Origin: Phoebastria nigripes | Taxonomy: Eukaryota > Chordata > Aves > Procellariiformes > Diomedeidae | Length of the DNA stretch: 64,000 bases | Assembly (NCBI GenBank): GCA_035582835.1 | Contig: JAYKAV010002790.1 | Location: 530,571 to 594,570, forward strand | Reading direction: 5' to 3' | Shown: piece after piece, positions 36,333 to 47,800 of the stretch | Layout of the letters: every line of letters begins with the position of its first letter | Numbering within the stretch: position 1 is the stretch's first letter | Translations under genes and position numbers: made by a program | The notes under the pieces: model-generated | The model's input: only the letters and a program-made list of their open reading frames with translations | Told to the model about the DNA's origin: nothing | Databases searched by the model: none

Positions 36333-36337
36333 ACATG
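36333..36337. repeat. LTR target-site duplication, left
   Basis: ACATG immediately before the LTR start TGTCCTGG, matched exactly by ACATG at 36910-36914. A 5-bp duplication is the hallmark of retroviral-type integration. The length is typical of avian ERVL-like elements. Confidence 0.9.
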
Positions 36338-36574
36338 TGTCCTGGTTTCAGCTGGGATAGAGTTAATTTTTATCCTAGTAGTTGGTATAGTGCTGTGTTT
36401 TGGATTTAGTATGAGAAGAATGTTGATAACACACTGATGTTTTTAGTTGTTGCTAAGTAGTCTACTAGTCAAGGACTTTTCAGCTTCCCATGCTCTGCCA
36501 GGTGCACAAGAAGCTGGGAGGGAGCATAGCCAGGACAGCTGACCCAACTGACCAANGGGGTATTCCATACCATG

Positions 36575-36582
36575 TGACGTCA
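36575..36582. promoter_or_regulatory. CRE/ATF-type palindrome in the LTR
   Basis: TGACGTCA, the perfect CREB/ATF consensus palindrome, lies nine bases upstream of the TATA-like box inside the LTR U3 region. This spacing is compatible with a promoter element. Binding is inferred from sequence only. Confidence 0.7.
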
Positions 36583-36590
36583 TGCTCAGC

Positions 36591-36597
36591 ATATAAA
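36591..36597 (+). promoter_or_regulatory. TATA-like box of the LTR promoter
   Basis: ATATAAA follows CATGCTCAGC and precedes a G- and purine-rich stretch where transcription would start about 25-30 bases further on. It marks the likely U3/R transition of the LTR. Confidence 0.65.
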
Positions 36598-36777
36598 GCT
36601 GGGGGAAGAAGAAGGAAGGGGGGACGTTCAGGGTGATGGCGTTTGTCTTCCCAAGTNACCATTACACGTGATGGAGCCCTGCTTTCCTGGCGATGGCTGA
36701 ACACCTGCCTGCCGATGGGAAGNAGTGAATGAATTCCTTGTTTTGCTTTGCTTGCGTGCGCGGCTTTTGCTTTCCCT

Positions 36778-36783
36778 ATTAAA
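36778..36783 (+). terminator. LTR polyadenylation signal ATTAAA
   Basis: ATTAAA lies within the LTR about 190 bases after the TATA-like box, followed by a TGTCTTTATCTC-type T/GT-rich downstream stretch. ATTAAA is the common variant of the AATAAA signal and would define the R region end. Confidence 0.6.
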
Positions 36784-36909
36784 CTGTCTTTATCTCANCC
36801 CATGAGTTTTCTCACTTTTACCCTTCCGATTCTCTCCTCCATCCCACCGGGGGGGAGTGAGCGAGCGGCTGGGTGGTGCTTAATTGCTGGCTGGGGTTAA
36901 ACCACGACA

Positions 36910-36914
36910 ACATG
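36910..36914. repeat. LTR target-site duplication, right
   Basis: ACATG directly after the LTR terminus CACGACA, identical to the left copy. This places the 3' LTR boundary at 36909. Confidence 0.9.
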
Positions 36915-39215
36915 TTACTAAACTCATGGTTGTAAATCAACTCCTGCTCTGGATTCAAATAGGGAAACAATATGGGAATAGTTTTCTCAACAACAATATA
37001 ATAATATACATCCCTCCCAATGAGAACAAAATTCATCTAAGATCAAAGACCTTTTATATGCCTTTTCAAGGGAAAGATCAATTTCTATGGTTTGTCCTTA
37101 AAAACTGACAAACCTAGTAAAGTCTAGAAAATGTTGTGGGACTTGCCGCCAGAGCAATTCTCTGATCTCTGTTGGCTTTGGGGCACTGCATTTGCACAGA
37201 ATGAGGTATTCATTATCAACTCCTCCTCACTCCTGATCTTTCACAGTAACTTGCAGGTCACCATGGCATGCAGGTCCCTAGGTTACCTTCATACTTGTAG
37301 CTACCCAGCAATAATGCACCTAGCCTTTATTCACAGTGAGAATCCCACAGAGATGCAGAAGGGCATATTTTAAATGAAAGATTAAGACCCAGTAGTTTAT
37401 CAACACCTATAATGGTTTGGGTGTTGCCTTTTTGTTTGTTTGTTTTTTATGGTTTGGGGAAGTTTGTAGTTTACTTTCCTTTACGTCAGTGCAGTAAACG
37501 TGAACTTCATCACTTTGGTAATGATGCAGGTTTATTTGGAGAATATCCCATTTCCGGAATGAACCAATTAAAGATAAGCTGAATATATTGCAGTAATCTA
37601 TTCCTGTTTCTATAGTATTTTGGCTAATGTCAGAACAGTAATAAAGCCTGAAATAAAAAGGAGCAAATTAAAAATTCATAAAGCAGCTGTGCATTTCTAA
37701 AGTAGATGAGGGGAATTTTGGAATTCCAATGAATGCTCACATCCAGTTGTGATTTGGGACCTGATTTCATTTCATACCTGTAAATCCAATGTGTTAGTGA
37801 CCCTCCAGCCATAGTTCTTTAAATGATGGGCATGTTTTGTACTTGATTGGGAAGATTAATCTTATAGGAGTTTATATACTATATGGGGTAATTAAAAGAA
37901 CAATACTCTCATATAAAGACTTTTTATGGTGATATAGAACTGCCACCTGAAATGTGAAGCCTGAAAAATNATAGTCGTTTATTGTATCTGCATGCCGTGA
38001 AACTGGTTAATCTACAGCCTTTTGATTTTCTTAAGGGTGTACGGTGAGGAATGGTATGTATATCTTAAGACTAAGTTGATTACAATAGACATGAAACAGT
38101 CATTTTCAAAGGTGCCCATATCAAGTTGATGCTCTCATTTGGTGTAATTATGAACATTAAGAAATTGGAATAAGCAGCCTAAGATACTGAAATAAGAATG
38201 CAGTACTTTACAGATTGTCCTGAGATGATCTAATACATAAGTGAAGCCATTATGTTTTGTCCTCACACGGAGTATTTAGTTCATGGAAACATCTGTAAAA
38301 CAATTCATGACCTTATCTCTTTTTTGGTTTTTTTGGCCAGCCCTGACTCTCTCTACCAAAGTGCTCTGGTATAATTTTGAGTTTCTGATCCCCTTCCCAG
38401 TTATTCTTCTACTTCCAGAAGTGTTGTGTTTTAAATAAAGGAATAAAACCCTCATGCACTGAGCAGCTAAGCAATTAAAGGCCCTGTGGATAGAAGCCAA
38501 TAGCTTAGTTTTCTTCCTGCAGTTGTAGATGAGAGTTGGAAGGTGTTCTTGCGTGAGAGCTACCTCTAAAAATATAGGTATAATACAGCTGTATCTAAAA
38601 ATATAGCTGGAAGAAGCAAAGNTCTTTCAGACAAATTATTAATAGTTTATTTTTATTTAAATGAAGGAAGTAATCCCACCATCTGTCACACAAAAATTCC
38701 TTTACTGAAGTAAGAGATACCATGACTCAGAGAGGCAAAATAACTCTATTATTATTAGACAGTCATTTATATTTAAAAGTAAATAAGAAATAAATAGCAG
38801 TGACACTATATAACGTGTTTGGGTCTGCAAAGAAGAGGAATAATTATGTTGCAAGAAATGAATACATTATTATGGAAAGAAATGTTATGAGAGTAAGGAA
38901 AGAGTAAAACTTAACTGGTCTTTTTTATCACAGTAAATGGTTATATCTGTAAAGAACCAGAAACTTATCAAAGTTCTATCATAAGACTCCTTTTGCTTTA
39001 GTATATTTTCAACAATACATTATTAATCAATGGAAATCTTCATGCATTTAAAATAAAACAAATGTCAAAATGTATTCAAAATGGAATGGAAAACTATATA
39101 GAAGATATGCTAACATCATCCTATAACCAGGTCCATCCCAGCTGTAGAATTTTTTTTGCACAAAATGCAGCAAAAGGAGTTACTCTCCATAGTTTTACAC
39201 AGCCAGAAGCTAAGC
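36915..39215. other. Gene-free unique sequence
   Basis: No gene or mobile element was recognised. Frames are at most 80 codons. A 12-bp direct repeat CTAAAAATATAG occurs at 38566-38577 and 38595-38606. Single Ns lie near 37970 and 38622. Confidence 0.5.
38566..38606. repeat. 12-bp direct repeat, 29-bp period
   Basis: CTAAAAATATAG occurs twice exactly (38566-38577 and 38595-38606), with GTATAATACAGCTGTAT-type sequence between. Small local duplication. Confidence 0.7.
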
Positions 39216-39306
39216 AAAAAAAAAAAAACAACAACAACAACAAAAAAAAACAAAAAACAACAAAAAAAAAACAAAACAAAACAAAAAACAAAAAAACAAA
39301 AAAAAA
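39216..39306. repeat. 91-bp tract of only A and C
   Basis: From 39216 to 39306 only A and C occur, as A-runs broken by single C, including (CAA)n and (CAAAA)n patches. It abuts TTTT and then a CR1 3' fragment. The lysine and asparagine rich frames across it are composition artefacts. It looks like an expanded A-rich low-complexity tract and is likely to be length-variable. Confidence 0.9.
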
Positions 39307-39315
39307 TTTTAAAGC

Positions 39316-39457
39316 TTTTCAAAGTCAGGCTGGTCGGGACTCTGAGCAACCTGATCTAGTTGGAGATGTCCCTGCCCATGGTGGGGGGGTTGGACTAGGT
39401 GACCTTTAAAGGTCCCTTCCAACCCAAACTATTCTATGATTCTATGATTCTATGATT
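39316..39457 (+). mobile_element. CR1 LINE 3' end, about 140 bp
   Basis: A strongly 5'-truncated plus-strand CR1. It begins in the last codons of ORF2 (TTCAAAGTCAGGCTGG, GAGCAACCTGATCTAGTTGG), passes through the short 3' UTR (CCTGCCCATGGTGGGGGGGTT, CCCTTCCAACCC) and ends in three ATTCTATG units (39431-39454) plus ATT. No flanking duplication is evident. The left boundary is a few bases uncertain and nearly touches the A/C tract. Confidence 0.93.
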
Positions 39458-42400
39458 GAGCACCATGTTAGACTGAAATTGATGGGAGTCAGTATTTTTT
39501 ATTTTCTGTTAATTAGTCTCTGAATATTTTTCAAATAATTACAAGTTCTCAGGTTTACTTCAGAGAGCTGTTGGTAAGTTTAATGTTCTTTTATTGTGAA
39601 TATCAACAGCTATCTCCCCTCAAACCCTCCATGGCAATCTGTCGGCATTTTGTTATATCCTTCCACCCACAAAACCTTGTTCATGAATTTTATTTAAGAG
39701 TGCAGCCTAACATCAATACANATCATGTTACAGAAAGTTAATTCCTTCAACAATAACTATGTCTCCTAAATATGCTTTTACTATGTTCTTCTATCTGCTT
39801 CTCATATTTATGTCCTATATACATCTTAACTATTTTGCATACTGCTAGCAATGCCTAAACCTTCTTGGCTATACAAATTAGTGACTTCAAGTTACAGCAA
39901 CTGAAGTCAGCACTGATTGCAACATTATGTTTTCATATTATTAGCACAACTTTACTTTGCAGATGATTCATTAAAATTCCAGGTATCAAAAGAATTCTGT
40001 TACCCAGCTCATATATCCTGATCAAACTTCTCATATCTTTTGCTCTCTTCTCCTAGTTAGCTCTACCCTCTTTTGAATAAAATTAATTTACTTATGCCAA
40101 GCTATATGTTATACCAAAATTTTCCCTGCATGCTTTGTTTCAAGGCAAACACCTCAATAAATTCAGTAGAAGTAAGGGTGATAGAATCTACAAGTAATTT
40201 TAAAAGCATGCCCTTGGGCATAACCTGTAGTTACCTGAGTCTGGAACAATTTTACTGGGATGCTTCATAATTGCCTACTCTGGTGGGTTTTGTACCTCNG
40301 CTGACAGACAGAAGCTTGTGTGCAATACACCTCAGATCTGCTCCAGTATCACTAATCCCATGTTCCTAAATAGTAGCCAGCATTACTGGAGGACCTAGCT
40401 GTGTACACCTTTGGTAACAGAAAGAATTGATTGTAGGTAACAGTTCTGCTTCTTGGACTCCTGGAATATTACAAGTAGCACAGAAGTCCCATTCCATTTT
40501 GAGGGTGATTTTTTCCTCTTAGTAGTAGTTTAGATGTTTGCCAAAAAAAAAAAAAACAAATCCCAAACCAAAAAACCTCCTTTTTTTTCAAGATTCAAAA
40601 TGATTGCACTTGGATTTGTTTTATTTCAATGAACATTTTCAGTGAAGGGCAAATCATTTTTGTTGAAAGCCATTTTCCATTTTGCAGAGTTTATTTTGTC
40701 AGCTCTAGCTGAAAATGCACAGAAATGCTCCCTCAGCCCCTGGCTCTTTAGCATATTAGCCATAAAAGCATCACAGCATGCTATGTTAGTGAAAAAAAAT
40801 TGCTTTGACCAAGTACAGAGTCCTGTTTTCAAAAGCCTATAACTCAAGCAAATCAAAACAATTTTTCACTCAATTTCAGCTTTTAACATCTCTCCATTAC
40901 AGTTGTACAGATGTTCAAAATAACACCAGTGCCTTTCTTATAATGAGAAATGTCTGTCTATTTTCCCACGCTCACACTCTGAAATGAATTTCTGATCAAA
41001 CATTTTAAAAATTCTTTTTGGGTNGAAACCAAGCAAGGAATACTCCAGCCAAAAGTTGATTTTTTCTGAGTTTGAGAATAACTGAATAAGAAGGGAAATN
41101 ATTATGCTGCCTCAACCAAAGCTTTAGTTGGCAGTATAATCAAATAACAGGCTGGTATAATAAAGTGAGATTACCTGAGGTATGTGCTCACTGGAAAAAG
41201 AGGTAGAATTAAATGTAAGGCCTTATCAAAGTATAATTGTAACCCAGTGTTAAAAGTTACTAAATTCCTTGTCAGGGAGGGTTACCCATGCTGCAGACAT
41301 CTGCACAAAACATTCCCAAAGTTGCAGTACCTGCCTATTCAACAGTTATCTGCAGACACTGAGCTAAAATGCACAAAAGCACAAAAATTCTCCTTTAGTA
41401 CTCATGAAAAGTTTAACAAGGCAAAATTGATTTGATACGTACCCAGTAGTATTTTATTTTCAAACACATATTTAGTCATTATATTCCCTTTTAGGGTTAA
41501 AGAGAAGGTGAAAGTTGAGAGATGATAGCTGAGAATGTACTGACTATAGTGGTGCTAATTAGGAGCTTTTGTGTTGGTCTTTTCTTCGTGTCGCATTCAT
41601 AAATCACCTGAAATAAAGTCTGCATCAAAGTCCAGCAATTTAAAAGACAAGACAAATTTAAAAATTCTACATAAACTTCCATCCAGAAAGCACAAATGTA
41701 CTTCTCAACAGACCTACACAGTCATGTTGCTGACATACACACATACCATTAGTGGACCCACACTTATTCTGAAGTGTTATGAACTTTATACCAAAGTAAG
41801 GTTGATGTTCAAGATTGTAAGAAAACAGACTCCAAAGTTAAAAAAACAAACAAACAAAAAAACCCCCAACCTTAGAAGAGAAGGCTTGCATGCTTTCAGA
41901 TGATGATGAAGGATCTTGAACACTTCTAGTCCCACTCGTACTACACTGCCAGGTAACAGGGACTATACCATGTCCAAATGGTGACTAATGGAATATTTCT
42001 GCTCCAAATTCAGACTAGGTTAAGGTTGGTACATTGTGAACTTGCTCACACCAGTGCTGAATTTAGCTTCTTGTGGCGTCAGAACCTATGACTGGTTTCA
42101 CCAGCCTTACTTTAAGTACTTCCCTACTCACTGTCATATTCCCATAGAGAAGAACTTTGTTTGAATCAGTTAAGGCTGAGTAAGGATGACGTCCATGGAG
42201 AGAAAACTCTTGAAAGCAAGAAAATGTCAGATTACGGAACTCCTCTTAAAGGCACCTCAGTGCCCACATAACACATTTCCACTGACATGAGTAGACTTCA
42301 CACCTCCCCACAGAACTTCCTTCTGCCTCCCAAATATAAGGGATCCCATCCAGCTCATTAACTTCACACTATAGAACCCCCACACTATAAGCCTAGCTCA

Positions 42401-44608
42401 ACACTGATTATTTCATAAAGTTAGTAAGGTCAAGATGATATGTATGTGTGAGATTTTGAAATAAAGAGGAGATGGGGGTGTTTGAATTTTATTTATGTTT
42501 CAGATTTGTAGTTCAGAGCTTTCCAACTGACAGCAATTTTATTTTTTTGATTTTTTTAAAAATAGAATAACATGCAGGATCTATTTCTAATTCTATATTT
42601 CAGACTACCAGCTTGGAGAAAATGGTCTGCATTCATATAACAGGTGAGGTAGCAGAGCAGTTGGTCCAAAGATTAAATGAGGATAGTAGTAACTGAGAAG
42701 AGTTATTAGGTTAAGAATATGAATTGAAACATGCTGGATAAACACATGGGCAATTTTTAAATGGGATAAAGACACTACTTGGTTTCTGCTGAGTTCCTTT
42801 TGAAAATATCTGCTGCCTAATGAGAAAAAAAATTTAGCATCATTTGCTAAGGGAGTCAATTCCTGTGTCTTTCATACACTACCCTGTAGTACTACTACCT
42901 CTTCTTATTGCTGTCACCTGATGTCTATATATGAAGCAATCCAGAATACATGCTTTATAACAGCATTTGCTCACATATATTCTGCCTAGAGTAGGTAGCT
43001 CACATGAATGTTGAATGAAAATGTAAACTTAATGGGAAATAAAGTAAGTAGTAATGAAATTTTAATCACCTGAATATTGATATTGCTTAATAGGCAAACT
43101 GATTCCTTAGACTCAGGTTAGCAAAGCTATTTAGGATCTTCTGGATACAGAGAGGCACCAGGGAAGTCTGCAAGTTCACATAATCACTCAGACACTTTTG
43201 TAAACCCCCCTTATCTGCATGCCTAAATAGCTTTGAAATTCTGGTTTCATCCTTTTTCTGGATTGGAATGGCATCTTTGGTTGATAAAGGCTGAAGGGGC
43301 AAAGGAGAAGTCCTAGTTAGGACTCTCTTTTAAAGAAAAATTTTCGCTTGCTTGCTCACTTTACCACTAACAGTTTGGAGAGTAGTCTCTGCATGACTCT
43401 GAAGTGCACCTAATTTCAACATCAGCTGCCATTTGTTAGAGTGCGGGTGTTGTGGTCCAATCCCTACGGAATCAGATGTGTCTGAAAAGACGGGAGAGTT
43501 GTGAAAGTGTGATCTGGAAGGCATCTATAGCAGCTCCACACCACTTGAGTAATACTTAGTAGTAGGAAAGGTTTGAACTCCTGATAAAATGAGAGTTTTC
43601 ATTTTTTCTTTTGTGATTGGAGCTATGCAAATGGGACTCAAAATGGAGTTGAGCCTGAATTCAGAACAGTTTTTAAATCCTATTGATTGATTCAAAGAAC
43701 ATTTGACTGTAGGTGAATGAGAGAGCATGGTAGCAGAAATATAGGGGGATGGCACAATAAGCACTAGATTTGAGGAAAAGGAATAGAAATTAAGATAGCA
43801 TAATGAGGGGACAATAAAAAACATCAGTGTACTTTTCCCATTACTGGAAACAGTTACAATATTTGCCTGTGGGAGAAGATAGGGAAAAGGGTCTTTTTAT
43901 CGTTCATTTTTCCTTCCAGTGAAATACATTCCTGTGATGCTCTTGAATACCCTTGATCACAAGGTAGCAGTATTTCATTCTCAGAAAACCATCATATTTC
44001 AGAGAGTGCTAAAACTAGTTTGGGAAAAACAAATGTCTAACCCCCTGTAACTGAATATTTTAATGCTAATGCCACATTTTAATCACTCTTTTTAAAAAAT
44101 AGTACCTGAACTTGGAGCATATAGGGTAGGCAAAGTAGAGTTGAAATGGTGTTTCTAAGGGAAATTGCATACAGAGGTTGTTAAGCAGAAATAATAAGTC
44201 TTCTGCAAATGGATTTTCAGATATTTTTGGTTTTTGAAAATAGGGAATGTGCTCCTCCCTCATAAAAGCATAAGTAACTAGGTAGCAGAAATTAATCTTT
44301 AAAGGAGAGTTTTGGTAGTTCCAGGGCTTGGTTGGCTCTAAAGGAAGATGGCTTACANAATGAGAGGGATATTTGCCACCACAAACCTCTCTAAAATGCT
44401 AGACAAGCTAAAATGTTATGCAAAGCTATCATGCTCTNCCATGCCCCAGACCTTTAAAAATATCCTGAAATTATTTAAGTGCTTTTTGTATTTTATTTGA
44501 ATATATCTCTATACATATGTTATGACCATACTGTCAGCAATTCTTTCCTTACAGAAGTTTATACTTCATTTTTTTCCTTTAATTGAGTCAGATTTTCCCT
44601 TGTTCTGA
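39458..44608. other. Gene-free unique sequence
   Basis: No gene, RNA gene or mobile element was recognised. An A14 run lies at 40543-40556 and a CAAA-type patch near 41840. Frames reach 110 codons (41571-41903, plus) without family resemblance. Single Ns lie near 39721, 40300, 41024, 41100, 44358 and 44438. Confidence 0.5.
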
Positions 44609-44863
44609 CTTGGGTCCATTGCTTCTTGTCCTTCCACTGTGTACCTCCAAGAAGAGTCAGCTTCTGGTTTTGGACAGCAGAAATGTCTCCCCTGAGCCTT
44701 CTCTTCTCAAGGTTGAAGAAGTNGAGTTCTCTCAGCCTCTCCTTTGTACACCATGTGCTCCAGCCCCCTTATCATCCTGGCAGGCCTCCGTGGGATTGCT
44801 CCAGTATGTTGATGTACTCCTTAGCTTGGGCAGGCTTGTTAGCTTGGGCACGGAACTGCATGG
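44609..44863 (-). mobile_element. Old CR1 LINE fragment, ORF2 C-terminal region
   Basis: On the plus strand, strings such as GGGTCCATTGCTTCTTGTCC, CCCTGAGCCTTCTCTTCTC, TCTCTCAGCCTCTCCTTTGTA, CTCCAGCCCCCTTATCATCC and TGGGATTGCTCCAGTATGTTG match in order the reverse complement of the region after the RT thumb in CR1 ORF2. Both the 3' end and the 5' part are missing or too diverged to see, and an internal deletion is likely. No reading frame survives. One N lies near 44723. This is among the older copies in the window. Confidence 0.85.
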
Positions 44864-47800
44864 ATAAAACCAGTCTGAGACTGGTACATCCTAATAGCTG
44901 GGTGTTACTGGAGAAATGTTCTTGTCTGGCACTTGCTCAGGCATCTCTCCACTGAAGGTTACTTCTCCTACGGTCTCANCCAGAGAGGAATCCACATCCT
45001 TGGTGGTGATGAACTAATCTTTCCTCTGCTCAGACTGTTTAAATTTCTGTTTCAAGAAAAACAATTCTAATCAGTTCCATGGATGGAACTGCATGCAATC
45101 CAATTAGATTTAGGCCTCACAAGAGAAATTGTGCAGTCTGACACTAAATTAGGACCAAGCTCTGTCTCAGAAACTCATGAGGAAAATAACACATCACTGC
45201 TATCCTAGTCAGTGTCACAGCGAGGTACTCTGAGGCAATGCGCCCAGACATTAGGAAGAAAAAAACATGTTAGGGACAGTCTCAGGCATGGTTTATGAAA
45301 ATCTGAGGTAATTATGAACAAGAATAATTAAGGCAGAGCTTCTATTTAAAAATGAACAATATTTTTGTTTCAAAAACTTTCACACCTTAATCACAGTAAA
45401 GCTCTGCAGATTTTACTTTAGCAAATTAATCAACATAGCAAACCAAATATTGTTTGCAGAGCCCTGGAAGAAGTTTTCTTTGAGGAAGACCTGAGTGAAA
45501 GAAGAATATGATCTGTTCAGCATTTATCATTTTACTCTGCAATTTTTCCACATCAATCTCTGCATAAGAAATGTAATCATAAGATTTATCCCTTTGCCAA
45601 CCCAAAACTGGTTCATCCTCAGTTTACCTCTGTTAACCCCAGACTAAGAATGCATAAGCTTGATATCTGTAAGAAAAAAGAAGCAAAAGCAGCTTTTTTA
45701 TTTTTTTCCCTCCCCATAAAGCACCTGTAGTAGTTCACAAAACAATGACCTTGTCCCATTTCTGCATCCACGGATATCTAGGTGAAACAGGCCCTCATCA
45801 CAACAGGGTAAATACACAGTTTGGCCTTCTAATTNTATTTTATATACCGTCAGAAAAGCTCTCTTTTTTTAAAATGTCAAATGCTAAAAAAATGCCTGTT
45901 AAAAATTTGCAAACCTCTAAAAGTATCAGAAGATTTCCATTCTTTTCACCATTAAAAAGTATCTGTTGTGATACATGGGATATGTGATACATGGGTGATT
46001 TTCCATTGTTTCCAAATTTTCCTTGATTTTCAAGTGCCTAGTCCCACCTTTGTATTTAAAGGGGCTCTTGCCTTTTGGATGTCTTGGTCTTAAAATTGTA
46101 CATCTTGGTACTTTTATGACCTAAGACCCCAAATGATCAGTTCAGTCCTTAGTGCACATCTCATTGCATGCTAGCCACTGACTCTCTGGTGGCAAGTATA
46201 GGGCTGTGCTATAGATAGGGGCAGCATTGGCAGGTCTTAGTTTCACACTTCACTCTGCTCCAAATGTTCTAGGCACATCACTACAACTAATCTGTGCATT
46301 CCTTCCTTTGGGGACAGCAGCATGTGCCCCTTCAGCAGGAGATGCTGTAAGCCATTCCCTGTTGTTTGCAGTATGTTCAGAAAACGCATTTAACTGTAAA
46401 CAACTGCTTCCACTGCGACCCAAGTATTTATTTGCTTTTCACCTCCTGAAATCTTCACACATGCTTTCAGTCTGAAAACTTAAAACATATTAATATTTGA
46501 AGATATCCAACTTTAAAATAAGAGGTCATAAGTAGTTATAATTTAGAAAGGAAATTATTCTTCTTGATAAATCATGCTGAGTATACTGCTTCTTTTCCCC
46601 AGACTGGCCACATAATTAGCCACTGAAAATGGTTTCTATACAGTGAGGTTTTCTATTCTGAAACTGCAAGTCTGTTTAGGTATCTGTACAGAGTCTATAG
46701 AGGGTCCTTCACTCACAATTGCCACTCAGCAGCATCCAGAGCACAACCGATCTCCTACACTGGCAGCACTGTACATGGTGTCAACAGTAGTAAGCAGTAA
46801 TGTTTTTATGAGCNGAACTGCAAACAACCTCTGCAACTGAAACTGTAGAGGAAGCTAGACAATGAGCTAGGAAATGGCATGAAATAAAGTTACTCAGGAG
46901 CAAAGCAGTGAAGTGATGTGTGCTTGCGCTATTCTTGGCAGCTTCCAGAAGTGCCTAATCACATTTTTTGCTAAATATGCAAGGAAAGGGTTGAAGTTAT
47001 TTCTGTAGTTCCAGTGGAGTCACCTCTGCTATGGGGAAGTTAATTATTCTTGAANGTACTCTTGAATTTTAGGAACTTATTGTTCATACTAATGAACAAA
47101 AAGAATATGCATTTATTTTATTGCCTGGTATTATATCTCCCCCTTGCCCCGCAAGGTGGCATTAAAATGCATTTTTAAGGAGTCCTGTGGATTTCTGGAT
47201 AGAGTGACACATCCATCAAGGTTTGTCTCCTAATCATAGCTCTCAGAAGTTATATTCTGATCACTGTACNGCTCCACTAGTTCTCTTTCTATAGTTTTCT
47301 GTGCATTAACATAGATTTCTTCACTAACATGTACACACTACACTCTATTTATAATAATAACAACTTTAAATATTGTATTAACAGATGATACTGGTTTATC
47401 TTATTTGTAGTGTTATTAGTGTTATTAATAACATATAATACTAATACATTTATGTCTATATGATTTTATTTGTGTATATTCATTATTGTCCAGTTCATTT
47501 ATTTACACAGACTTATATTAGGGGCCAAACCAGAGGCCAAATAAAGGAGGCCCCAGAACTCCAGAGCCTTTTCAAATATATGTGACAGCACATATCTTCC
47601 TCAGAAAGGAAGAAAGCTCTAAACCAAAGGCTTTAAAACCTGAAATATATGTTGCCAAATGAAGAACTGGAAACAACAATAGTGAAAAAGGACAGAGAAC
47701 ACGTTGTATGTATTTTATTCTGAGATCTGCTTTCTTGTAGAGGCAGACTCCTTCTGTGTGTAGCTCCGACGTGGAGGAAGCACAGTAATGGCCAGTCCTA

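Larger units (their letters stand above)
36338..36909 (+). mobile_element. Solo LTR of an avian endogenous retrovirus
   Basis: A 572-bp LTR begins TGTCCTGGTTTCAGCTGGGA and ends GGTTAAACCACGACA, with the canonical TG...CA termini. A perfect 5-bp ACATG duplication flanks it. No internal retroviral sequence and no second LTR occur in the window, so this is a solo LTR left by recombination between the two LTRs of a provirus. It reads in the plus orientation, judged by the order CRE, TATA-like box (36591-36597) and ATTAAA polyadenylation signal (36778-36783). The 5-bp duplication and sequence type suggest a class III (ERVL-like) element. The family name is not assigned. Four single Ns fall inside it. 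It encodes no protein. Confidence 0.93.

Noticed and set aside
39062..39409. Lysine/asparagine-rich 115-codon frame
   Set aside because: Produced by the A/C-only tract and the adjacent CR1 3' end, not a protein.
36915..44608. A search for a second LTR or retroviral internal region paired with the LTR at 36338
   Set aside because: No matching LTR, primer-binding site or gag/pol/env-like sequence is visible on either side, so a solo LTR is the better call.
44583..44955. Plus-strand frames of about 94-109 codons
   Set aside because: Antisense of an old CR1 fragment, extended by chance.
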